Positions 1-6,825 of a stretch of 8,997 nt of DNA are shown piece after piece. Both the position numbers and the translations under genes were made by a program. Numbering within the stretch: the first letter of the stretch is position 1; each line of letters starts with the position of its first letter. Below the pieces are notes generated by a model. The model saw only the letters and a program-made list of their open reading frames with translations, ran no database searches and was not told the DNA's origin. Origin of the DNA: Bacteroidota bacterium (lineage in GTDB: Bacteria; Bacteroidota; Ignavibacteria; UBA10030); NCBI GenBank assembly GCA_003453835.1, contig DMMN01000320.1:3152-12148 (forward strand). The letters are read 5' to 3'.

Positions 1-284
1 TTTCTTACTTGCACGGCCGAGAGGTCATCGTCGAAAATAACAAGCGGGACGGTCTTCTCCATCACGAGGGCTCGAAGCTCCCCCACCTTCCCTTTGCCGA
101 TGAATGTGGCGGCGTCGATGCGGTCGCGGTCCTGCGTAAGACGTGCTACTACGTCGGCCCCCGCCGTATCCGCGAGGAGAACAAGCTCGTCGAGATACTC
201 TTCGGTTTCCTCCCGGCCAATCGTTCGCGTGGAAACACCGATGATGATACACCGTTCTCTGCCAACGTTTGCAAGTTCTATCAT
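1..284 (-). CDS. hflX: GTPase HflX, N-terminal part (cut by the left window edge)
   Basis: Reading the minus strand from the ATG at 284-282 gives 94 codons without a stop, running off the left edge. The protein begins MIELANVGRERCIIIGVS and contains DTAGADVVARLTQDRDR, then ATFIGKGKVGEL (about residues 56-67), then PLVIFDDDLSAVQVR. This is the N-terminal domain of HflX, whose family carries ADTAGA, ATxIGxGKVxEL and an IFDDxLSPAQ-like segment before the coiled coil and G domain. HflX is known as a ribosome-associated GTPase that splits stalled or hibernating 70S ribosomes; the GTPase motifs would lie outside the window. The start lies 3 bases after the TAA of the BatA-domain gene, so the two are probably co-transcribed and translationally coupled. 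The only Shine-Dalgarno-like bases (AAGG) sit unusually close to the ATG. The family call is strong; only the 5' third or less of the gene is visible. Confidence 0.9.
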   Translation of the reverse strand, partial: MIELANVGRERCIIIGVSTRTIGREETEEYLDELVLLADTAGADVVARLTQDRDRIDAATFIGKGKVGELRALVMEKTVPLVIFDDDLSAVQVR

Positions 285-287
285 ACC

Positions 288-2471
288 TTAGCTCAATGAA
301 GTTTCCCGTCTGCCAACGCGACCGACGAACATCTCGACCAAAGCGATTATGAGCGCGACAAAGAGGAGGTGTTTCCACAATTCCGTGCCGAACCGTGACT
401 CCATCACGACGCGATGCATTTCTTGACGCTGCTCGATGGTGGTAACGTTTCCCCGTTCGACGCCGATCCGGTCCAACATCTTCTCTGTCTCCTGCTCCGT
501 TGCTTTCGTCGTTCTCGATTCATCGGGATCGAGGTTTACTGCAAACTTCTGGAGGATTGCCTCGCGGGTCTTTACGGTATAGATTCCGACATGTTCGGTG
601 TCGAGAAAGCGCACGACGCGATGCAAACCCGTCGATGCCGGGGAAGTAACGGCCTCGATTGCTTCGGGATTCACTATCGTCCATTGCGTAGAATTTCTCC
701 TCTTGCTCTTTACGACGAACTCGTCGCCCGAAATAGCCGTGCGCTGGTGCGATTGCTCGCCGGCAAGATACGAAACAGACTGATGTAGGAGGGGAACGAA
801 GAGTCCTTTGAGAGGGAAATCGGACCATTCGAGATTAGCCGCAACGCTGAAAAGAAGGACGCGTCCATCCCCCGAATGATGCTCGACAAGAAATGATGCG
901 CCATTGGAGAGCGAAATAATCTCGGTCGATTGCGGTGTCAGGGCGTACCGGGCGGAGGTTCGTACGCGGGGTGACTCGATCGCCGGCCCCTTCGAATTCC
1001 TTTGCTGCGACTGAGCCAACCATTCTCCTCCCTCAAACATCCCCTGGAACACCGGATGACGAACATCGGTCCTGTCGAATTCGAGGAACGATTCGCTCTC
1101 ATTCGGCGGCTGTGGCTTACCCATGGCGTCGAGACCGGAGATGGACGGAAGCTTGAGAGACGCGGAAAGTGTGCCGGTAAAGTCGTTGGGCAAGAGTTCT
1201 CCCCCCGGAAAGAGAATCAATCCTCCGCCATCTGAAAGGAAGGAAGCGATTTGAGAAACCTGGGCAGGCGAAAGCCCCCGCGGGCCGGCGAGAAGGATGA
1301 CATTGGAGGTGCTTATCTGCGTCGAGCCGATGCGTTCCGGAGTCACTTCTTCGAGCTCAAATGTCGACCTGCCCGAGGATTGCCTCGTTTCAAAAGCGAG
1401 TTTGATGAATCGAAGGTCGGACGGATTTCCCACTAAGAGGAGCTTCACATGCTCGGGAATGTGTACCGTGAAATACCGACGATTGTCGAACTCGAGATCG
1501 TCGTCCTCTAGCTCGGCGAATCCTTCGACAAAGCCCGTCGCGGATGCGGAGACGGTAAACTCCGCGTCCGCCTGTGAACCCTCTTGCATGTCGATGCTGC
1601 GCTGGGCGACGCGCGTCCCATTCAAGAAGACACTCACCACATGACTCCGTGCGGGCTTGTCGGTGTGGTTCGTGATGCGCACCTTTACGATGAAAGGTCT
1701 TCCTTGTTCGAAAATCGAGTTCGGGATTGTCACAGACTCGATTCCAAGATTCTGCACCGGCCGCTTTCCGAGCCGAACGAAGAAGATCCGCGCTTCAGGG
1801 GGGAAGAGATGCTCTTGTGCCCCTTTTTCGTCAAGGTGAGGAGCCATCAATCCGGATTGGAAATCGGAGAAGAGATAGATTTCCTTGTTGTAGTTCGTAG
1901 ACCGCGCGAGAAGTTTCGCCGAGAACCGGAGCGCATCGTCGAGCTTTCGATGAACGTAGGACGGCCGCATCTCCTCAACGCTCCTGCGGACGAGAGAGAA
2001 GTCCCGCGAAGCGACCGTCCGTTCCTCTTGATCCGGACGATTGACCTCCGAGAGTCTCACCAGGAATACTTCATCCCCGTCTTTCAACAGTTCAAGGATC
2101 CCGAGAACCGACTCCTTTGCCTGCTTCAATAATTCTCCCCCTTCGTCCGAAGCCGTCATGCTATAGGAATCGTCGACCAGAAGGACCAGAGTCGACTTCG
2201 CATTCGTGCCAAGCACTCCCATCATCGAGCCCTTCAGCGTCGGCCTGGCAAACGCCAGCACAAGCAGAATGACAAGGAGCGTTCTCAGGAGAAGCAAGAG
2301 AATCTGGCGGATCTTGAGGCGCCGGATTTTCGTCTTCTGCAATTCCTTGAGAAACGCAAGCGTGCTGAATTCGATCGTTCGGAGCTTCCGCAAATTGAAA
2401 AGGTGCAGCAGGATCGGAATTGCCGCAGCGACCAGGCCGAGAAGGAGAAGTGGGTTGAGAAATGTCATCAT
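288..2471 (-). CDS. BatA-domain / von Willebrand factor A membrane protein
   Basis: This is a membrane-anchored protein of 727 residues from the chosen start. It opens with FLNPLLLLGLVAAAIPILLHLFN (first membrane segment, about 4-24), a basic cytoplasmic loop, and a second segment rich in Leu (about 56-75) followed by AFARP; together these are the BatA N-terminal double-membrane domain. A von Willebrand factor A domain follows (about 92-235) with an intact metal-binding DxSxS motif, VDDSYSM at 100-104, and SDFQ near 202. An Ig/CARDB-like stretch (about 240-340) leads into a region resembling a class I glutamine-amidotransferase fold (LLLVGN, then GGGLILFPGGE), with no catalytic triad that I can assign. 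The C-terminal membrane helix is about 700-719. The frame is open back to 2525, but the ATG at 2471 (or the adjacent one at 2468) sits directly before the membrane domain and follows an AAAGAAAGAA purine tract. Family members are usually found in envelope or aerotolerance-type loci; the exact role here is unknown. Confidence 0.87.
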   Translation of the reverse strand: MMTFLNPLLLLGLVAAAIPILLHLFNLRKLRTIEFSTLAFLKELQKTKIRRLKIRQILLLLLRTLLVILLVLAFARPTLKGSMMGVLGTNAKSTLVLLVDDSYSMTASDEGGELLKQAKESVLGILELLKDGDEVFLVRLSEVNRPDQEERTVASRDFSLVRRSVEEMRPSYVHRKLDDALRFSAKLLARSTNYNKEIYLFSDFQSGLMAPHLDEKGAQEHLFPPEARIFFVRLGKRPVQNLGIESVTIPNSIFEQGRPFIVKVRITNHTDKPARSHVVSVFLNGTRVAQRSIDMQEGSQADAEFTVSASATGFVEGFAELEDDDLEFDNRRYFTVHIPEHVKLLLVGNPSDLRFIKLAFETRQSSGRSTFELEEVTPERIGSTQISTSNVILLAGPRGLSPAQVSQIASFLSDGGGLILFPGGELLPNDFTGTLSASLKLPSISGLDAMGKPQPPNESESFLEFDRTDVRHPVFQGMFEGGEWLAQSQQRNSKGPAIESPRVRTSARYALTPQSTEIISLSNGASFLVEHHSGDGRVLLFSVAANLEWSDFPLKGLFVPLLHQSVSYLAGEQSHQRTAISGDEFVVKSKRRNSTQWTIVNPEAIEAVTSPASTGLHRVVRFLDTEHVGIYTVKTREAILQKFAVNLDPDESRTTKATEQETEKMLDRIGVERGNVTTIEQRQEMHRVVMESRFGTELWKHLLFVALIIALVEMFVGRVGRRETSLS

Positions 2472-2492
2472 GTTCTTTCTTTGCTCGAAGAT

Positions 2493-2521
2493 AACATAAG
2501 CCGAAGATGTCCGAAAATCAA
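2493..2521 (-). promoter_or_regulatory. Candidate promoter for the leftward BatA/hflX operon
   Basis: On the minus strand, TTGATT (2521-2516) and TATGTT (2498-2493) are separated by exactly 17 bases. Each hexamer matches the sigma-70 consensus at 4 of 6 positions. The same bases also fit TTG, 20 bases, TAnnTT, a partial match to the Bacteroidota promoter. Initiation would fall near 2486 and leave a leader of about 15 bases before the ATG at 2471. This lies in the 89-base divergent gap (2472-2560), where I see no convincing rightward promoter. The match is imperfect and unsupported by expression data. Confidence 0.33.
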
Positions 2522-2560
2522 GCAATGCGAAGAGCCATTCCCCCTCATGGGAAGGAACAA

Positions 2561-3046
2561 ATGGTCATTCGGTGCGTCAAACCTCCAGCGAAGTCTATTG
2601 GAGGTTCCTTAATTGGAAGGAAGCACTCTCTGCGCACTCGTTTCTTCACTCTCGCACTTCTCACGTTCGTTTGCTACATTCAATCCGGCCTCATCGCTCA
2701 GGAGCAGGTGATGCGGACGATTCGCCTCGATCCCACCAACTCCAGGCCGGTTCCGGAGTTGGGGATCATTCTCGGCGGTTTGGAAAAGGGTGATGGCGTT
2801 TCCGTCGTGGTCATGCTCGGACAGGTGGACGTGAGGGGAGCGGATTTCCGGGAAGGTGATGTCGTTGTGAGGATTAACAAGAAGCCGATCAAGAATCTCA
2901 AAGAGTTCGACAAACACTACAAGGCGGCGAACGTCGGGAGCACCATGGAATTCGAGATTGGGCGTGGAGGGAAACGGTCTGTGCTCAGATTTGTGAAACC
3001 GAAGCCGTCCAAACAGCAGCCGGTCTTCATCCGGCGTGTGGAATAG
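2561..3046 (+). CDS. Secreted or periplasmic single-PDZ-domain protein
   Basis: This is a 161-residue protein, first gene of the rightward operon. A hydrophobic segment (RFFTLALLTFVCYI, about 27-40) ends in LIAQEQ, a plausible signal peptidase site near residues 46-47. Residues about 65-146 form a PDZ domain: PELGIILGG as the peptide-binding strand and loop, FREGDVVVRINKKPIKNLKEF as the typical PDZ core, and a final strand SVLRFVKP. No protease domain is attached, so it probably binds protein termini or acts as a scaffold in the periplasm. The ATG at 2561 is preceded by GGGAAGGA (2549-2556, 4 bases away) and is the best-supported ATG. It gives an unusually long N-region of about 26 residues, so initiation closer to the hydrophobic segment is possible (see findings). 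In-frame ATGs at 2507 and 2525 overlap the divergent promoter region and look less likely. The next gene begins 24 bases downstream. Confidence 0.78.
   Translation: MVIRCVKPPAKSIGGSLIGRKHSLRTRFFTLALLTFVCYIQSGLIAQEQVMRTIRLDPTNSRPVPELGIILGGLEKGDGVSVVVMLGQVDVRGADFREGDVVVRINKKPIKNLKEFDKHYKAANVGSTMEFEIGRGGKRSVLRFVKPKPSKQQPVFIRRVE
2580..2606 (+). repeat. Inverted repeat / hairpin at the start of the PDZ gene
   Basis: AACCTCCA (2580-2587) and TGGAGGTT (2599-2606) are perfect 8-base complements around an 11-base loop. The right arm contains GGAGG, the strongest possible Shine-Dalgarno core, which would be masked in the folded RNA. The repeat lies within the first codons if translation begins at 2561, or in the leader if it begins further downstream. 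No run of T follows, so it is not a terminator. The repeat is seen directly; a regulatory role is inference. Confidence 0.5.
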
Positions 3047-3070
3047 AAATACTTCTCTAATAGGAGATCG

Positions 3071-4564
3071 ATGTACATTCGCTGCCTGCTTCTTCTTGCG
3101 CTCCTCTTTCTGATCCTTACTCCGCCGAATCTTATCGCTCAATCGGGAGGAACCATTTATAACCCGCGCGACGATCAATACAAGCTTCTGGGTTTGAAGC
3201 GAGGACTCGACGCGTACAACATCGCCAAAGCCGACTATGAGCGCCAGAAAGAGCTGTTTGAGCGTGGCATCATCTCAAGAGCCGAGCTCGAACGGAGCGA
3301 TCGCGCCTACCGCGAAGCGGAAGTCAACTATCAGCAAGCCTTCCTTGCCGTTATCTATGAGCGACGCTACATTGCGATCCAGAGAGCGGTAAAGTACCAA
3401 ACTTCGAGCGGTCAGCGTCGCATCCGCTTGACGCTTGCCAACCTGACGAGCGGCACGAATGAGATCAAACGGCTGCTGAACATCGAAGAGGGGATCTTTG
3501 CACTTGTCCAACCCGACGTCATCACGGATGTGTACGTATCACTGCTGAACGAGCAAGGAGCGATCATCAGTCAGCCGTATGAGACGAAGATTGAGGCCCT
3601 GAGGGTTGGCGAGCCGCCAACGGTTCACTTTACGCTGCTCCAGGATGTCGACGTCGCAACGGTTCGGCTCATCTTTGGTCAGAATCAAGATCAGAAGAGA
3701 ATCTACTTTCAAAAGGATGCGTCGTCGAACAGGGTGGCAATTGTGGCCGAGCAGTTTAGCCAGGAAGCTCCGCTCGGCTCAACGGCGACATACCGAATGC
3801 GAATGGAGCTGTTCTCGAGTGCAGAGAACACGTTCCGATTGGAGGTCGTGAACCTACCCTTGCAGTTAAGCACGTACTTTCTGGATCCTCAGACGCAGGC
3901 TCGCATTACCCAGCTCAAATACACCGAAGGAGTGAACACGAAAAGCGTTTCGCTCAACGTCCTGCTGCCGCAGAGGGCCAACGACGACCTGAAGATAGAT
4001 CAATCGATCAAGTTCACCGTGCTGGCGATCCCACAGGGAAGCGACCTGCGAATTGATCGCTCGACGATGATGACGGAGGACCAAATCCGGCGCCTCGGCG
4101 CCGGATCAGCGCAACTTGAGTTGGTCCCGCGCGGAATCGGCCAACTTCTCGTCCGATCCCAACAGCTCTATTTCGAGATAACACCCGGCCAGAGCGTGAC
4201 CATGACGATGGACGTGGTGAATGAAGGCTCGCGCTGGCTGGATAACCTCCGATTTGACGCGGACATTCCGCTCAACTGGAAGAAGACGATCGAGCCCAAC
4301 ACGATCGACCGCCTGGATCCCACACTCGAGCGACGCATCTCGCTCACCTTCACGCCGCCGTCGGATGTCGGTGTGGGGAAGTACGACATTCGCGTTCGGG
4401 CGACCAGTCGTTCCGACAACCTGCCGATCGAAGCTGAACCGAGAACCGTGACCATTCAAGTGGAGGCGCAGGCAAACGTGTTCTCTACGGCAATCATCGT
4501 TCTTGTTATTCTCGGCTTGGTGGCGGGGATCGTCGTCTTTGGAATTCGATTGACAAAACGATAG
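3071..4564 (+). CDS. Exported, C-terminally anchored NEW3-domain protein with helical N-terminus
   Basis: This 497-residue protein has a signal peptide (MYIRCLLLLALLFLILTPPNLIAQ, cut near 23-24). Residues about 37-108 are strongly helical and charged; LFERGIISRAELERSDRAY (62-80) then REAEVNYQQA resembles the helical hairpin of efflux adaptor proteins. Several beta-rich stretches follow (about 115-365). Residues about 363-465 look like a NEW3 / COG1470-type Ig domain: FEITPGQSVTMTMDVVNEG, LNWKKTIEPN, and the closing GKYDIRVRATS. One membrane helix (about 471-492) ends in a short basic tail (RLTKR), so the bulk should face the periplasm. The ATG at 3071 follows AGGAG (3062-3066) by 4 bases. The ABC ATPase gene begins 23 bases later. 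NEW3 proteins often accompany ABC-2 exporters, and that context suggests an extracytoplasmic accessory subunit. The NEW3 call is fairly firm, the adaptor-like call tentative. Confidence 0.8.
   Translation: MYIRCLLLLALLFLILTPPNLIAQSGGTIYNPRDDQYKLLGLKRGLDAYNIAKADYERQKELFERGIISRAELERSDRAYREAEVNYQQAFLAVIYERRYIAIQRAVKYQTSSGQRRIRLTLANLTSGTNEIKRLLNIEEGIFALVQPDVITDVYVSLLNEQGAIISQPYETKIEALRVGEPPTVHFTLLQDVDVATVRLIFGQNQDQKRIYFQKDASSNRVAIVAEQFSQEAPLGSTATYRMRMELFSSAENTFRLEVVNLPLQLSTYFLDPQTQARITQLKYTEGVNTKSVSLNVLLPQRANDDLKIDQSIKFTVLAIPQGSDLRIDRSTMMTEDQIRRLGAGSAQLELVPRGIGQLLVRSQQLYFEITPGQSVTMTMDVVNEGSRWLDNLRFDADIPLNWKKTIEPNTIDRLDPTLERRISLTFTPPSDVGVGKYDIRVRATSRSDNLPIEAEPRTVTIQVEAQANVFSTAIIVLVILGLVAGIVVFGIRLTKR
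4085..4106. repeat. 22-base near-perfect palindrome inside the NEW3 gene
   Basis: Ten-base arms, ATCCGGCGCC (4085-4094) and GGCGCCGGAT (4097-4106), are exact reverse complements around a 2-base centre. It encodes part of IRRLGAGSA in the beta-rich middle of the protein. In RNA it would form a short, very GC-rich hairpin. Nothing similar was noticed elsewhere in the window. It may be chance in a GC-rich gene. Confidence 0.6.
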
Positions 4565-4587
4565 CTGTTCACTCTCTAGGAGAATCC

Positions 4588-5322
4588 ATGGAAGAATCGG
4601 TGTTCATCGAAGCCAAGGGCTTGACAAAGGTGTACGAGGACGGTCTGTGCGCACTCGATCATGTCTCGTTCTCCGTGAAATCGGGGGAAGTGTTCTGCCT
4701 GCTCGGCGGCAACGGGGCGGGTAAGACGACCACGATCAACCTTTTCCTCGGTTTCCTGCCGCCAACCGAGGGAAGCGCCACGATCAACGGTATTGACATG
4801 CACCGTGATCCACTCGAGGCAAAGAAACACGTAGCCTATCTGTCGGATGTGGTGATGCTCTATCCCAATTTCACGGCAAGGCAGAACCTCGACTTTTTTG
4901 CGCGCCTCGGGGGAAAACGGAACCTGGCGAAGGAGGAGTACTACAGCGTCCTCCGACAAGTGGGCTTGCAGGAAAAGGCGTTCGAGCAAAGGCTGAAGGG
5001 CTTCTCGAAGGGCATGCGGCAGAAGGTCGGTCTTGCCATCGCCATCATCAAGGATGCCCCGGCCATCATTCTTGACGAGCCCACGAGCGGGCTTGATCCG
5101 AAGGCCGCCAACGAATTTCTCAACACGCTCCTCCAGCTCCGATCGCAGAGGAGAGCCATCTTAATGAGCACGCACGATATCTTCCGGGCGAAAGAGGTAG
5201 CCGACACTGTTGGCATCATGAATGAAGGAAAGATGCTGACGATCAAATCGCGCAAAGAACTTGAGCACGAAGATCTGGAAGAGTTGTACCTCAACTACAT
5301 CCACGGAAAGGTGGCGGCCTAG
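4588..5322 (+). CDS. ABC-2 type transporter ATP-binding protein
   Basis: This 244-residue cytoplasmic ATPase should power the two permeases encoded next. Walker A is GGNGAGKTT (G40-T48), the signature is FSKGMRQK (139-146, the SKGM variant common in ABC-2 exporters), Walker B is AIILDEP (159-165), the D-loop is SGLD (167-170) and the switch histidine is H196 in STHD. All residues needed for ATP hydrolysis are present. The Q-loop position is odd: in VAYLSDVVMLYP the expected Gln or Glu appears to be Asp87. The length is normal for a single nucleotide-binding domain. The ATG at 4588 follows AGGAG (4578-4582) by 5 bases. With a single ATPase gene and two permease genes, the likely complex is a homodimer of this protein under a permease heterodimer. 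The closest functional class is the CcmA/NosF-like group of ABC-2 exporters; the substrate is not evident. Confidence 0.95.
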   Translation: MEESVFIEAKGLTKVYEDGLCALDHVSFSVKSGEVFCLLGGNGAGKTTTINLFLGFLPPTEGSATINGIDMHRDPLEAKKHVAYLSDVVMLYPNFTARQNLDFFARLGGKRNLAKEEYYSVLRQVGLQEKAFEQRLKGFSKGMRQKVGLAIAIIKDAPAIILDEPTSGLDPKAANEFLNTLLQLRSQRRAILMSTHDIFRAKEVADTVGIMNEGKMLTIKSRKELEHEDLEELYLNYIHGKVAA

Positions 5323-5382
5323 CGGCGCAACTGCAGGAGATACCCGCCGTCGAGTCACCATGTCGTTAACGAAGGGAACAAC

Positions 5383-6798
5383 ATGCTTTCGACCCTGTTA
5401 GAAAAGGAACTTCGCGAAATCATCTATTCGACGAAGTTCGCCGTCACCTTTGGGGCGTCTGCGGTGCTCGTGATCCTCAGCTTCTACGTCGGCATCCGCA
5501 ACTATCAGGAGAGCAAGCGGGAGTACGAGGCGGCCCGCAGCGTGAACATCGCAAACATCGCATCTCTCACGGAATGGCGGATGGCACAGCCCAAGGTGTT
5601 CCGCAAGCCGCAGCCGCTTCAGGTGCTCGTCAACGGGACCACGAACGACGTGGGCCGGACAACCGAGATGAGAGCGCAGGGCGAGCTCAATCTCATTAAC
5701 AGTCGCTACAACGTGGACCCGCTGTTTGCCGTTTTCCGGTTTCTCGATCTCAACTTCGTCGTGGTCATTGTCTTTAGTCTCTTCGCCATCCTGTTCGGCT
5801 ACGACGCGATCAACGGAGAAAAGGAGTCAGGGACGTTGAAGCTTGTCTTGTCAAATCCCGTCTCGAGGGCAGAGTTCATTCTTGGGAAACTCATCGGCAG
5901 CTTCACTGCGCTCGTCGTACCGTTGTTGATCCCGTTGCTTCTCGGGTGCCTGATGATCATCGGCTTCGGGATTTCGCTCTCCCCCGACGAATGGGTCCGG
6001 CTCTTCTTCATCATCCTGGGGGGTCTACTCTGCTTCGGAGCGTTCCTCGCGCTGAGCACGATGATCTCCGGACTCGCATCGAGGACGAGCGTCTCGTTTC
6101 TCATCTCTCTCGTCGTGTGGATCTTTTCCGTCCTCATTATCCCGAAGGGGAGCGTTCTGCTCGCCTCGGCTTTTGTCGATGTCCCGAACCTCGATGCCAT
6201 CGAAGCCCAAAAGCGGAAGTTTTCGCTGCAGCAATTTGAACAGCGCAGGCAAAAGATGGAGGAGTGGATTCGGGCGAATGCCCGGCCCGGCGAGGATTGG
6301 TCCGGGCGATTCAATTCGTTTCAGGATAGTGTAGGGAAGATGTTCGAGAACGAGCGGGAAGAGTTCTACGGCAGGTTGAACGAAGAATGGCGAAACAGAA
6401 AGGATCACCAGGAGCGGTGGGCCTTTGGTGTCGCGCGACTCTCGCCCACGGTAATTTTTCAGATCGCCGCGATGAACCTCGCCAATACCGACATTGCGCT
6501 GAAGCATAGATACCTTGAAGATCTGGATCGTTATCAGGACGAGTACGCAGAGTTCATCAAGAAGAAGGTTGGGACGCTCGGGGGCATGCGAATCGTCATA
6601 CGTTTCTCGGGACAGCAAGCACCCGAGGAGGAGAAGAAACCGCTTAATCCATCCGAGCTCCCGGAGCTTGTGGAACGCACAAGAGGCCTTGGTGATACGA
6701 TGGCTGCATCGATTGTGGACCTTGGATTGCTGGGTGTCCTGACCACCTTGTTCTTTGCCGGCGCGTTCGGAGCATTCCTCAGATTCGACGTGCGTTGA
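5383..6798 (+). CDS. ABC-2 permease with large extracytoplasmic domains (first paralog)
   Basis: This 471-residue permease resembles the NosY / DUF3526 type. Predicted membrane segments are about 17-38, 122-141, 169-195, 205-229, 235-262 and 444-466. The conserved DAINGEKESGTLKLVLSNP (141-159) followed by VSRAEFILGKL is the cytoplasmic element that contacts the ATPase in this family. Counting from a cytoplasmic N-terminus, two soluble regions face the periplasm: about 39-120 and a charged, coiled-coil-like stretch of about 180 residues (263-443). The basic LASRTS turn (231-236) and the C-terminal FLRFDVR lie inside, in line with the positive-inside rule. The ATG at 5383 has an AAGGGA (5372-5377) 5 bases upstream. 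The 60-base gap before it is the longest in the operon, and I see no promoter in it. It is a clear paralog of the next gene and probably pairs with it. Confidence 0.92.
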   Translation: MLSTLLEKELREIIYSTKFAVTFGASAVLVILSFYVGIRNYQESKREYEAARSVNIANIASLTEWRMAQPKVFRKPQPLQVLVNGTTNDVGRTTEMRAQGELNLINSRYNVDPLFAVFRFLDLNFVVVIVFSLFAILFGYDAINGEKESGTLKLVLSNPVSRAEFILGKLIGSFTALVVPLLIPLLLGCLMIIGFGISLSPDEWVRLFFIILGGLLCFGAFLALSTMISGLASRTSVSFLISLVVWIFSVLIIPKGSVLLASAFVDVPNLDAIEAQKRKFSLQQFEQRRQKMEEWIRANARPGEDWSGRFNSFQDSVGKMFENEREEFYGRLNEEWRNRKDHQERWAFGVARLSPTVIFQIAAMNLANTDIALKHRYLEDLDRYQDEYAEFIKKKVGTLGGMRIVIRFSGQQAPEEEKKPLNPSELPELVERTRGLGDTMAASIVDLGLLGVLTTLFFAGAFGAFLRFDVR

Positions 6799-6825
6799 AC
6801 TTCGGCTCGAAGAAAGGACCGACCC

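Noticed and set aside
25..378. 117-codon minus-strand open frame at the left end
   Set aside because: It overlaps hflX in another frame; the HflX frame carries strongly conserved motifs, while this one is Arg-rich and without a recognisable domain.
1584..2132. 182-codon open frame on the plus strand
   Set aside because: It is antisense to the VWA domain of the BatA-type gene, whose protein features are clear. The plus-strand translation is charged, low in structure and unrecognisable.
288..2471. Active glutamine amidotransferase in the C-terminal half of the BatA-type protein
   Set aside because: The fold-like pattern is present, but no Cys-His-Glu triad can be placed; no cysteine is visible in the relevant region.
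2609..3178. 189-codon open frame on the minus strand across the PDZ gene and the start of the NEW3 gene
   Set aside because: It runs opposite a signal peptide and PDZ domain on the plus strand, shows no motif of its own and crosses a gene boundary.
5323..5382. Possible internal promoter or hairpin in the 60-base gap before the first permease
   Set aside because: Only a weak 5-base pairing (CGGCG with CGCCG) and no recognisable promoter hexamers or TAnnTTTG were found.
5360..5401. Mini-ORF of 13 codons overlapping the start of the first permease
   Set aside because: There is no ribosome binding site at a suitable distance and no leader-peptide pattern. The permease ATG at 5383 has its own site.
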